In this document: piece after piece, positions 1-6,662 of the stretch | Layout: every line of letters starts with the position of its first letter | How positions within the stretch are numbered: the first letter of the stretch is position 1 | Source: Acetobacteraceae bacterium | GTDB lineage: Bacteria > Pseudomonadota > Alphaproteobacteria > Acetobacterales > Acetobacteraceae | DNA length: 14,590 nt | Direction: 5' to 3' | Assembly: GCA_003133265.1 (NCBI GenBank) | Contig: PKWQ01000325.1 | Coordinates: 4,722 to 19,311, forward strand | The notes under the pieces: generated by a model | Database searches by the model: none | What the model was told of the DNA's origin: nothing | Seen by the model: the letters and a program-made list of their open reading frames with translations, nothing else | Position numbers and translations under genes: made by a program

Positions 1-1105
1 TGGGAATGAACACCATGCCGAGGCAAGTCAAGCAGACGATGCCGCCGGTCGCCTCCGCGGTGCGGCCGGGCGGCGCGAGGCGTGCCACCTCGGCGAAGAT
101 GACGCCGTTCCAGCCCAGCACCAGGCAGCCGAACACGGCGCTGACCGCGTGGATCGTCAGCAGCGGCCAGGCCGGGGTGAACTGTCCGACCAGGACGGCG
201 CACAGCGCCACGCCGGCGGCGATGCTGGTCATCACCAGCAGCGGCCGCCCGGTGCGGTCGGCGATCGCGCCCCAGAGGATGCGGCCGACGATGCCGAACA
301 CCTGCGCCGTCGCCAGTGCGCCGCCCGCGACCGTCAGGGTCAGGCCCACCGCCTCGTGCAGATAGGTGACGTAGATCGCCAGCAGGCCCATCTGCACGCC
401 CGACATGATGCCCGAGGCAACGCCGATGGCACGCAGGTCGGGATGGCGCCAGATCAGCATGAACGGCGTCAGCGCGGTGTGCCAGCCGATCGGTCGCGCG
501 CTGTCGCGGTCGGCGTCCATCTCGCCGCGCCAGGGTTGCAGCGCGACGGCGGTGAGCAACGAGAGGCCGACCATCGCCGCCATCGCCCCGCGCCAGCCGA
601 GCGCGACGGCCAGCGCCGGCAGCACCGCGCCGGCGAGCGCGCCGCCGAGCGGTACGCCGGCCTGCTTGATCGAGAACACCAGATTGACCCAGCGCGGCGG
701 CGTGGCGCGCAGCAGCACATGCGAGCTTGCCGCCGTCGGCGGCGCGTTGCCGAGCCCGCAGATCAGCGCGCACAGGCCAAGGCCCACCAGATGGCCGCTC
801 AGGCCGAACAGGAAGCCGGTGGCGAGCAGCACCAGACAGGTCTGGCAGACCCGGAGCGCGCCGTAGCGTGGCACCAGCCCGCCGCCCAGCAGCGCGGAGA
901 AGACGCAGACGATATAGACGAGCGACGTGTAGATGCCGATCGACGTGGCGGGGATGCCGATATCGCTGGCGATCGCCGGGGCCAGCACGGGCACCGTGTA
1001 CATGCCCATGGTGATGACGCTCTGCACCGCCATCATGGCGGTCAGCTGCACCACGAAGTCGCGCCGCCGGTCGCCCTCGGGATAGTCCGTCGCCGAGGAG
1101 GTCAT
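1..1105 (-). CDS. MFS permease, C-terminal end cut by window edge
   Basis: This is a major facilitator superfamily transporter read on the minus strand; 368 codons are visible and the stop lies beyond the left edge. The translation is almost entirely hydrophobic helices separated by short basic loops. It shows a G-x-L-x-x-R-Y-G-like loop after helix 2 (GGGLVPRYGALR), a helix with GNAPPTAASS, the segment KQAGVPLGGALAGAVLPAL, and a second-half loop GRILWGAIADRTGRP, which is the MFS A-like motif between helices 8 and 9. It would act in the inner membrane as a secondary transporter. Its ATG lies 8 nt after the stop of the amidohydrolase gene, so the two are probably co-transcribed, and the substrate may be a cyclic amide or ureide; that is inference. 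No strong Shine-Dalgarno sequence precedes the ATG, consistent with translational coupling. Family confidence is high, substrate unknown. Confidence 0.87.
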   Translation of the reverse strand, partial: MTSSATDYPEGDRRRDFVVQLTAMMAVQSVITMGMYTVPVLAPAIASDIGIPATSIGIYTSLVYIVCVFSALLGGGLVPRYGALRVCQTCLVLLATGFLFGLSGHLVGLGLCALICGLGNAPPTAASSHVLLRATPPRWVNLVFSIKQAGVPLGGALAGAVLPALAVALGWRGAMAAMVGLSLLTAVALQPWRGEMDADRDSARPIGWHTALTPFMLIWRHPDLRAIGVASGIMSGVQMGLLAIYVTYLHEAVGLTLTVAGGALATAQVFGIVGRILWGAIADRTGRPLLVMTSIAAGVALCAVLVGQFTPAWPLLTIHAVSAVFGCLVLGWNGVIFAEVARLAPPGRTAEATGGIVCLTCLGMVFIP

Positions 1106-1113
1106 GCCGGGCG

Positions 1114-2487
1114 CTAGTGCGCCTGGCGCCTGACGAACCGCCCGGTGCCGGGTGTGGCGAGAACCCGCGCGCCGTCCCAGATCAGCCGCCCGCGCAGCAC
1201 CGTGGCGGCGACGCGCGCGCGCATCTTGCGGCCGTGATAGGGCGACCAGCGCAGCTCCGGCCGGTCGACGATGGCGGCCTCGTCGAAGATGAAGTCGCCT
1301 TGTTCCAGCACCACCAGGTCGCAGTCGCTGCCGACGCGGATCGCGCCCTTCTTCGGCCACAGGCCGTGCAGCTTGGCGCTGCGCTCGGCGCAGTAGGTCG
1401 CCATCAGGGTCGGGCTGAGCCCGCGCTCGGACAGCAGGGTGAACATCAGCGGCGCGAAGCTTTGCAGGCCGGTCAGTCCGGCGCCGCAGGCGAAGATGTC
1501 GGGCGAGCTCTTGCGCTCCAGCGGCCAGGGCGCGTGGTCGGTCGAGACATAGGCGATCTTGTCTGCGGCGAAGGCCTCCCACATCCGCTCCACCTCCTCG
1601 GCGGCGCGGAACGGTGGGTTGCATTTGCCGCGTCCGCCAAGGCGGACGAGGTCGTCCTCGGTCATGCAGAGATACTGGATGCAGGCCTCGCCGGTGGCAT
1701 TGGCGCGGCTCTGCCCGGCCATGCGGCGGAACATCTCGGCGATGTCGAAGCCGCGCGCGAGCGAGGAATGCGCGATATGCACATGCGCGCCGGTTTGCAG
1801 GCCGATCTCGAAGATCTCCAGATCCGCCAGCGTCTCGGCCAGCGGCGGGCGGGTGCGGGCGTGCATGATCGGGTCGGTGCGCCTAGCGGCGCGGGCCTCG
1901 GCGGTCAGGCGCACGACCAGTTCCTGGTCCTCATTATGCACCGAGACCGGCAGGCCGGTTTTGGCGATGGCGGCGAACGCTTCGACCATCGTTGGGTGGT
2001 CGATGCGCGGGAAGCGCGCCGCGTCGGTTTCGTAGGTGGAGAGCTTGAACGCCGAGATGCCGGCGGCGGCGAGATCGGGGATCGCGTCCACGCCGCCGGT
2101 CTTGGTGATGGTGCCGTACAGCGCCATGTCGACATGCGCGGTGCGCTCCACCCAGCCGATCTTGTCGGCCAGCTTGCCGGCGTCGGTCACCGGGTGCGGC
2201 ACGTCGTACGGCATGTCCACGCAGGTGGTCACGCCACCGGCGGCGGCGGAGCGGCTGGCGCCCTCGATCCCGGCCCAGCCGAGGGCGGAGGAGGTGTGCA
2301 TGTGCCCATCGACCAGCCCTGGCAGGATCAGCTTGCCGCTGTAGTCCAGCGTCTCCGCCGCCGGTGGGGGAACACCCTGGCCGATGGCGGCGATGGTCTC
2401 GCCGCGGATGGCGACATAGCCGCCGCGCAGGATGGTCTCCGTGGTGACGACATCGCCGATAATCACCCGATCGAATGGAACTGACAC
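1114..2487 (-). CDS. Cyclic amidohydrolase, allantoinase/hydantoinase type
   Basis: A 457-residue metal-dependent amidohydrolase of the allantoinase/dihydropyrimidinase/hydantoinase group, which opens cyclic amide rings such as allantoin, hydantoins or dihydropyrimidines. All expected binuclear metal ligands are visible: the HxH pair H62/H64 in DGHMHTSS, the lysine that is carboxylated in this family at K148 (AFKLS), H184 (VHNED), H240 (HIAHSS) and D317 (STDHAPW). The KCNPPFR stretch near 288 and SPYHGRKM near the C terminus also fit the family. The AAAGGVTTCVDMP segment resembles allantoinases more than hydantoinases, but the substrate cannot be fixed from sequence alone. I chose the GTG at 2487 because the family domain begins there (VSVPFDRVIIG); an in-frame ATG at 2523 would add 12 residues, and neither start has a strong ribosome site. 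It heads a probable two-gene operon with the MFS permease and is divergent from prpD. Confidence 0.85.
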   Translation of the reverse strand: MSVPFDRVIIGDVVTTETILRGGYVAIRGETIAAIGQGVPPPAAETLDYSGKLILPGLVDGHMHTSSALGWAGIEGASRSAAAGGVTTCVDMPYDVPHPVTDAGKLADKIGWVERTAHVDMALYGTITKTGGVDAIPDLAAAGISAFKLSTYETDAARFPRIDHPTMVEAFAAIAKTGLPVSVHNEDQELVVRLTAEARAARRTDPIMHARTRPPLAETLADLEIFEIGLQTGAHVHIAHSSLARGFDIAEMFRRMAGQSRANATGEACIQYLCMTEDDLVRLGGRGKCNPPFRAAEEVERMWEAFAADKIAYVSTDHAPWPLERKSSPDIFACGAGLTGLQSFAPLMFTLLSERGLSPTLMATYCAERSAKLHGLWPKKGAIRVGSDCDLVVLEQGDFIFDEAAIVDRPELRWSPYHGRKMRARVAATVLRGRLIWDGARVLATPGTGRFVRRQAH

Positions 2488-2615
2488 GTTATCTTTGCAT
2501 CCCCGTGTTGTGGCGCGCCTCATGCGCTTGCCGTTGCCGCGGCGTGACCTTACGAAGGGCCGTTCCAAGGCTAGACCGCGCGCGGATGCCAGCCAACCCC
2601 GCGTCAGCTACACCC

Positions 2616-2631
2616 CGGGGCGGACGCCCCG
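2616..2631. promoter_or_regulatory. Perfect GC inverted repeat upstream of prpD
   Basis: CGGGGCG, spacer GA, then CGCCCCG: a perfect 7-bp inverted repeat that ends 35 nt before the prpD ATG. It lies in the 179-nt divergent region between the amidohydrolase and prpD. It could be an operator half-site pair or a leader hairpin. There is no T-tract after it, so it is not an intrinsic terminator. I recognise no specific regulator for it, and GC-rich DNA makes such repeats common. Confidence 0.25.
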
Positions 2632-2666
2632 ACACCGGGCCGTTTCAGTGCCCACCGGAGGATCGC

Positions 2667-4166
2667 ATGATTTTGCACGACGTGAAGGTTCACCCATCCA
2701 AGGACAACCTGAAGCGCGAGGACCAGCTGGCCTGGAAGATCGCCGGCGTCGCCGCCGACAAGGTGGCGGTGCAGAAGGACGTCGCCGAGATGATCGTCAA
2801 CCGGATCATCGACAACGCCTCGGTGGCGATCGCGGCGATCAACCGCCGTCCGGTGGTTTCCGCCCGCGACATGGCGCTGGGTCATCCGGCCAAAGGCGGT
2901 GCCACCGTGTTCGGCGTCGCACCGGGCAAGCGGGTCAGCCCGGAATGGGCGGCATGGGCGAACGGCACCGCCGTGCGCGAGCTGGATATGCACGACACCT
3001 TCCTCGCCGCCGACTACTCCCATCCCGGCGACAACATTCCCCCGGTGCTGGCGGTGGCGCAGGCGATGGAGAAGTCCGGCCGCGACCTGATCCGCGGCCT
3101 TGCCACCGGCTACGAGATCCAGATCGATCTGGTCCGCGCGATCTGCCTGCACGCGCACAAGATCGACCACATCGCCCATCTGTGCCCGGCGCAGGCCGCC
3201 GGCATCGGCACGCTGCTCGGTTTGAAGCAGGACGTGATCTACCAGGCGGTGCAGCAGGCGGTGCATGTGTCCTTCACCACCCGCCAGTCGCGCAAGGGCG
3301 AGATCAGCAGCTGGAAGGCCTATGCGCCGGCGCATTCGGGCAAGCTCGCGGTGGAGGCCGTCGACCGCGTGATGCGCGGCGAGGGCGCGCCGAGCCCGAT
3401 CTACGAAGGCGAGGACAGCGTGATCGCCTGGCTGCTGGATGGCCCCGATGCGCACTACCAGGTGCCGCTGCCCGGCCAAGGCGAGGCCAAGCGCGCCATC
3501 ATGGACAGCTATACCAAGGAGCACAGCGCCGAGTACCAGTCCCAGGCGCTGATCGATCTGGCGTTCCGCATGCGCCAGCAGATCGCCGATCTGGAGCAGA
3601 TCGAGAAGATCGTCATCCATACCAGCCATCACACGCACTACGTGATCGGCACCGGCGCCAACGACCCGCAGAAGATGGACCCGAAGGCGAGCCGCGAGAC
3701 GCTCGACCACTCGATCATGTACATCTTCGCCGTCGCCTTGCAGGACGGGCGCTGGCACCATGTCGACAGCTACGCGCCCAGGCGCGCCGGCCGTGCCGAC
3801 ACCGTGCGGCTGTGGCACAAGATCGAGACGCGCGAGGACCCGGAATGGACGCGCCGCTACCGCGCGACCGACCCGAACGAGCTGGCGTTCGGCGCGCGCA
3901 TCGAGGTGATCATGAAGGACGGCTCGACGGTGGTCGATGAGATGGCGGTGGCCAACGCGCACCCGCTCGGCGCCAAGCCGTTCTCGCGCCCGGACTATAT
4001 CAGGAAGTTCCAGGTGCTGTCCGATGGCATCATCTCCACCCGCGAGGCCAACCGGTTCCTGGAAGCGGTGCAGGAACTGCCGCGACTGCCGGCGGGGGAA
4101 CTGCACCGGTTGAATGTGGCGCTGCCCACGGGCACGCTGGCTGTCGGCAAGCCCGGCATCTTCTGA
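2667..4166 (+). CDS. prpD: 2-methylcitrate dehydratase (MmgE/PrpD family)
   Basis: A 499-residue MmgE/PrpD-family protein, full length for the family. PrpD dehydrates 2-methylcitrate to 2-methyl-cis-aconitate in the cytoplasmic methylcitrate cycle that detoxifies and uses propionyl-CoA. Family features are visible: ELDMHDTFLAADYSHPGDN at about 105-123, the substrate-site GEISSWKAYAPAHSGK stretch in the middle, HTSHHTHYVIGTGANDPQK, and DPKASRETLDHSIMYI. A start at 2667 is supported by GGAGGA at 2657-2662, four bases upstream; reading further upstream only adds a low-complexity Arg/Pro-rich stretch. The next gene is prpC, 49 nt downstream, which strengthens the assignment over other MmgE/PrpD paralogues such as cis-aconitate decarboxylase or iminodisuccinate epimerase types. 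The stop codon lies inside the first unit of an 18-nt triplicate repeat. Confidence 0.93.
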   Translation: MILHDVKVHPSKDNLKREDQLAWKIAGVAADKVAVQKDVAEMIVNRIIDNASVAIAAINRRPVVSARDMALGHPAKGGATVFGVAPGKRVSPEWAAWANGTAVRELDMHDTFLAADYSHPGDNIPPVLAVAQAMEKSGRDLIRGLATGYEIQIDLVRAICLHAHKIDHIAHLCPAQAAGIGTLLGLKQDVIYQAVQQAVHVSFTTRQSRKGEISSWKAYAPAHSGKLAVEAVDRVMRGEGAPSPIYEGEDSVIAWLLDGPDAHYQVPLPGQGEAKRAIMDSYTKEHSAEYQSQALIDLAFRMRQQIADLEQIEKIVIHTSHHTHYVIGTGANDPQKMDPKASRETLDHSIMYIFAVALQDGRWHHVDSYAPRRAGRADTVRLWHKIETREDPEWTRRYRATDPNELAFGARIEVIMKDGSTVVDEMAVANAHPLGAKPFSRPDYIRKFQVLSDGIISTREANRFLEAVQELPRLPAGELHRLNVALPTGTLAVGKPGIF

Positions 4167-4209
4167 GGCAAGCGCATCTTCTGAAGCAAGCGTATCTTCT
4201 GAAGGAGAA
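4156..4209 (+). repeat. 18-nt tandem triplication across the prpD stop codon
   Basis: Three consecutive 18-nt units: GCATCTTCTGAGGCAAGC (4156-4173), GCATCTTCTGAAGCAAGC (4174-4191) and GTATCTTCTGAAGGAGAA (4192-4209). The first two differ at one base, while the third diverges at its end into the ribosome binding site of prpC (GAAGGAGAAGG). Because the period is a multiple of three, the prpD stop TGA is repeated in frame in each unit, giving three tandem in-frame stops. The array lengthens the prpD-prpC spacer to 49 nt; with a single unit it would be about 13 nt. Confidence 0.9.
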
Positions 4210-4215
4210 GGTCCT

Positions 4216-5370
4216 ATGAGCGATACAGCTTCCCTGCCCAACCGGGCGAAAAAATCCGTCGCCCTCTCGGGCGTGGTTGCCGGCAACACCGCGCTCTGCA
4301 CCGTGGGGCGCAGCGGCAACGATCTGAACTATCGCGGCTACGACATCCTCGACATCGCCGATGTCTGCGAATTCGAGGAGCTGGCGTATCTGCTGGTGCA
4401 TGGCAAGCTGCCCAATGTCGCCGAGTTGGCCGCCTACAAGGCCAAGTTGCGGGCGTTGCGCGGGCTGCCGAACGTGGTGAAGCGGGCGTTGGAAACACTG
4501 CCGGCGGGGGCGCATCCGATGGATGTGATGCGTACTGGCGTGTCCGTGCTAGGCTGCGTGCTGCCGGAGAAGGACGACCACAACCTGCCGGACGCGCGCG
4601 ACATCGCCGACCGGCTGATGGCCTCGCTCGGCTCGATGCTGCTCTACTGGTTCCACTACGCCCACAACGGCCGCAGCATCGAGGTCGAGACCGACGACGA
4701 GAGCATCGCCGGTCATTTCCTGCATCTGTTACATGGCGAAACACCGAAGCCGTCCTGGCTGCGGGCGATGCACACCTCGCTCAATCTGTATGCCGAGCAC
4801 GAGTTCAATGCCTCCACCTTCGCCTGCCGGGTGGTGGCGGGGACCGGTTCGGACATGTACTCGTGCATCACCGGCGGCATCGGCGCGTTGCGCGGGCCCA
4901 AGCATGGCGGCGCCAACGAGGTCGCGTTCGAGATCCAGAAGCGCTACGACACGCCGGACGAGGCCGAGGCCGACATCCGCAAGCGCGTCGCCAACCGCGA
5001 GGTGATCATCGGCTTCGGCCACGCCGTCTATACGATCGCCGATCCGCGCAACAAGATCATCAAGGACGTCGCGCTGCGGCTGTCGAAGGAAAACGGCTCG
5101 ACGCGGCTGTTCGACATCGCCGACCGCATCGAGGCGGTGATGATGGATGCGAAGAAGATGTTCGCCAATCTCGATTGGTTCAGCGCCATCAGCTACAACG
5201 GTATGCGGGTGCCGACGGCGATGTTCACGCCGCTGTTCGTCATCGCGCGCACCGCCGGCTGGAGCGCGCACATCATCGAGCAGCGCATCGACAACAAGCT
5301 GGTTCGCCCCACTGCGAACTATGTCGGACCGGACGATCAGACGTTCGTGCCGATCGCCCAGCGACCATGA
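4216..5370 (+). CDS. prpC: 2-methylcitrate synthase
   Basis: A 384-residue citrate-synthase-fold enzyme of the 2-methylcitrate synthase type. It condenses propionyl-CoA with oxaloacetate to 2-methylcitrate, the entry step of the methylcitrate cycle. The N terminus (KKSVALSGVVAGNTALCTVG at 12-31) is the form typical of PrpC rather than GltA, and the length is short like PrpC. Active-site residues are present: H195 in YAEHEFNAST, H230 in GPKHGGAN, H269 in GFGHAVY and D320 in NLDWFSA. The ATG at 4216 has AAGGAG seven bases upstream. It follows prpD in the same direction and is followed by a strong terminator, so prpD-prpC is a closed transcription unit. Residual citrate synthase activity is common in this family. 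prpB (methylisocitrate lyase), acnD/prpF and a prp regulator are not in the window, so the isomerisation and cleavage steps must be encoded elsewhere. Confidence 0.95.
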   Translation: MSDTASLPNRAKKSVALSGVVAGNTALCTVGRSGNDLNYRGYDILDIADVCEFEELAYLLVHGKLPNVAELAAYKAKLRALRGLPNVVKRALETLPAGAHPMDVMRTGVSVLGCVLPEKDDHNLPDARDIADRLMASLGSMLLYWFHYAHNGRSIEVETDDESIAGHFLHLLHGETPKPSWLRAMHTSLNLYAEHEFNASTFACRVVAGTGSDMYSCITGGIGALRGPKHGGANEVAFEIQKRYDTPDEAEADIRKRVANREVIIGFGHAVYTIADPRNKIIKDVALRLSKENGSTRLFDIADRIEAVMMDAKKMFANLDWFSAISYNGMRVPTAMFTPLFVIARTAGWSAHIIEQRIDNKLVRPTANYVGPDDQTFVPIAQRP

Positions 5371-5401
5371 CGCGATAGCGTTCGCCCGATTCGCGTACGA
5401 G

Positions 5402-5433
5402 CCGCCGCGACAGAGATGTCGCGGCGGTTTTTT
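5402..5433 (+). terminator. Intrinsic terminator after prpC
   Basis: A perfect 11-bp stem (CCGCCGCGACA at 5402-5412 with TGTCGCGGCGG at 5417-5427), a GAGA tetraloop and six T residues (5428-5433). It begins 31 nt after the prpC stop codon and should end the prpDC transcript. Confidence 0.95.
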
Positions 5434-5990
5434 CGTGAATGTGGCGCGTATGTGGCGTGTTGGACGTTTTTTTTGCCTGATATGCGGTACAACCATTGCT
5501 TTTTGTTGACAGGCGCGTGTCAGACGCGGAATAGCGGAATCGGTATGCGCGAATCCGATTCGGCCCATACGTGCGTTGCGTCGGTGCAGGCATACGATAG
5601 CAGAAGGACGGTCCATGGACCGCAACCTCGTTCAGGCGACGAAACACGGCCGGTCAGTCATCGTCGGAGACGATGCGAGACTGGTCTCAGGGCGGCAAAC
5701 ATGGCGGTGCGGCCAGTGACGTACTCCATCGACGTTCTTCGTGTGTCTGGGCAGATGCGGACATGGTGCGTGGGGTGTGGCGCTCCCCACGTCGGGTGTG
5801 TCGCGCGGCCGTCCTATTCCGGATGCAGCTTCGCGCCGGAACGAACCGGTGGCGCCGACCTGCTCGCCGGAGCGACCAAACTGGTCTGCGAGCAGGAATG
5901 TGCCGCGCTAGCAGACGTCCCATGGATACGGCCGCGACAATCAGTTGGTGGCACGTCCTCAAACAACGCCACGACAAGGAGTCCTCTCAG
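5434..5990. other. 557-nt gene-poor stretch between prpC terminator and H1-like gene
   Basis: No gene is convincing here. Third-position G/C bias is weak in every frame, unlike the neighbouring genes. Visible items: an eight-T run at 5467-5474; a consensus -35-like TTGACA at 5506-5511 without a good -10; an interrupted inverted repeat GAATCGG/CCGATTC at 5537-5543 and 5555-5561; and a GC hairpin CGTGGGG/CCCCACG near 5769-5791. One 34-residue reading frame at 5615-5719 begins MDRNLVQATKHG with AAGGA six bases upstream. A 97-residue frame at 5701-5994 is rich in Cys (MRTWCVGCGAPHVGC) and its stop overlaps the GTG of the next gene as GTGA. Both could be chance. The stretch may be a long 5' leader, a small RNA locus or a decayed gene. 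Confidence 0.5.
5506..5511 (+). promoter_or_regulatory. Consensus -35-like element (TTGACA)
   Basis: TTGACA matches the sigma-70 -35 consensus exactly and sits in the AT-richest patch of the intergenic stretch. At 17-18 nt downstream the sequence is GAATAGC, a poor -10 match, so promoter activity is uncertain. If used, the transcript would carry about 450 nt of leader before the H1-like gene, or would express a small RNA or small ORF. Confidence 0.3.
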
Positions 5991-6410
5991 GTGAACACAG
6001 ATGACATCGATACCCAGGCCACCAGCAGCGACGCCGTGTGCGCGCAGCCGATGGCGATCCGTGCGGTGACCAAGAAGGCCGCCGCGAAGCCGGCAGCGAA
6101 GAAGGCCGCGGCCAAGCCCGCTGCCAAGAAGGCCGCCGCGAAGCCGGCAGCGAAGAAGGCTGCGAAGCCTGCGGCCAAGAAGGCTGCCAAGCCCGCGGCG
6201 AAGAAGGCCGCGAAGCCGGCGGCGAAGAAGGCTGCCAAGCCCGCGGCCAAGAAGGCTGCCAAGCCGGCGGCCAAGAAGGCTGCCAAGCCTGCGGCGAAGA
6301 AGGCCGCTGCGAAGCCTGCGGCGAAGAAGGCCGCGCCGAAGAGGGCTGCCGCCAAGCCGGCGCGCAAGCCCGCCGCTATGTCGGCATCGGCAGGCGGGCA
6401 GTCGAGCTGA
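5991..6410 (+). CDS. Histone H1-like Lys/Ala/Pro-rich DNA-binding protein
   Basis: A 139-residue very basic, low-complexity protein. After a non-repetitive, slightly acidic N terminus (VNTDDIDTQATSSD...) come ten copies of A(A)AKPAAKK from residue 30 to 113, then KR/RK-rich residues and an uncharged tail. This is the composition of eukaryotic H1 C-terminal tails and of bacterial counterparts such as AlgP of Pseudomonas, BpH1 of Bordetella and chlamydial Hc2. These bind DNA non-specifically and affect nucleoid compaction or transcription. I chose the GTG at 5991 because AAGGAG lies nine bases upstream. An in-frame ATG at 6051 (MAIRAVTKK) has no ribosome site but would yield just the basic part. 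The gene stands alone, with a strong terminator behind it and a long unexplained leader before it. Function as a nucleoid protein is inference from composition; there is no folded domain to identify. Confidence 0.82.
   Translation: MNTDDIDTQATSSDAVCAQPMAIRAVTKKAAAKPAAKKAAAKPAAKKAAAKPAAKKAAKPAAKKAAKPAAKKAAKPAAKKAAKPAAKKAAKPAAKKAAKPAAKKAAAKPAAKKAAPKRAAAKPARKPAAMSASAGGQSS
6078..6329 (+). repeat. Ten tandem 24/27-nt repeats coding A(A)AKPAAKK
   Basis: The array consists of three 27-nt units, six 24-nt units and one 27-nt unit. Each encodes KPAAKK preceded by two or three Ala. Units one and three are identical at nucleotide level. Other units differ mainly by synonymous changes (gcc/gct/gcg for Ala and ccc/ccg/cct for Pro). 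This indicates expansion by slippage or unequal recombination, with purifying selection on the amino acid pattern. Confidence 0.95.
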
Positions 6411-6486
6411 GACTGCTCCGGTTCAGGCCCGTTTTGCGGGCTTGGCCGGACAGGATTAGCGCGGTCGCATCCGCTGTGTAGGGAAG

Positions 6487-6520
6487 CGGGAGTCTCGATC
6501 GTCGAGGCTCCCGTTTTTTT
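6487..6520 (+). terminator. Intrinsic terminator after H1-like gene
   Basis: A 12-bp stem with one G-T wobble (CGGGAGTCTCGA at 6487-6498 with TCGAGGCTCCCG at 6502-6513), a 3-nt loop and seven T residues. It lies 76 nt after the stop of the H1-like gene. A weaker GCCCG/CGGGC hairpin lies between them without a T-tract. Confidence 0.93.
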
Positions 6521-6662
6521 GTCTTCGCCACGTCCGCCTTCCCGCCGTCCGAAGACAGGGCGTCGGCGCGGTGCGGGCGGTTCGTCCATACGACGTCGAA
6601 AACTCTGGAACCGGCGCGCTCGCGGCCCCATTCTCACTGACAGCAAGAGAAGGAGGGGCGCG

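Noticed and set aside
149..1117. A 322-codon plus-strand frame opposite the MFS permease
   Set aside because: Gln/Arg/His-rich translation without motifs; the minus strand encodes a clear multi-helix transporter.
1117..2484. A 455-codon plus-strand frame opposite the amidohydrolase
   Set aside because: Composition is Gly/Ala/Arg-rich without family motifs, while the minus strand has the complete set of metal ligands. Long antisense frames are common in high-GC DNA.
2432..3940. A 502-codon plus-strand frame shifted against prpD
   Set aside because: Arg/Pro/Gly-rich out-of-frame translation; the prpD frame has a ribosome site and recognisable family sequence.
2604..4319. A 571-codon minus-strand frame over prpD
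   Set aside because: It is full of His/Arg/Asp-rich low-complexity sequence and covers a clear PrpD on the other strand.
6078..6329. The regular repeats as a CRISPR array
   Set aside because: Units are directly adjacent with no spacers and encode a repeated peptide in one open frame.
6429..6443. GCCCG/CGGGC hairpin just after the H1-like gene as a terminator
   Set aside because: There is no T-tract after it; the 12-bp stem with seven T residues at 6487-6520 is the real terminator.
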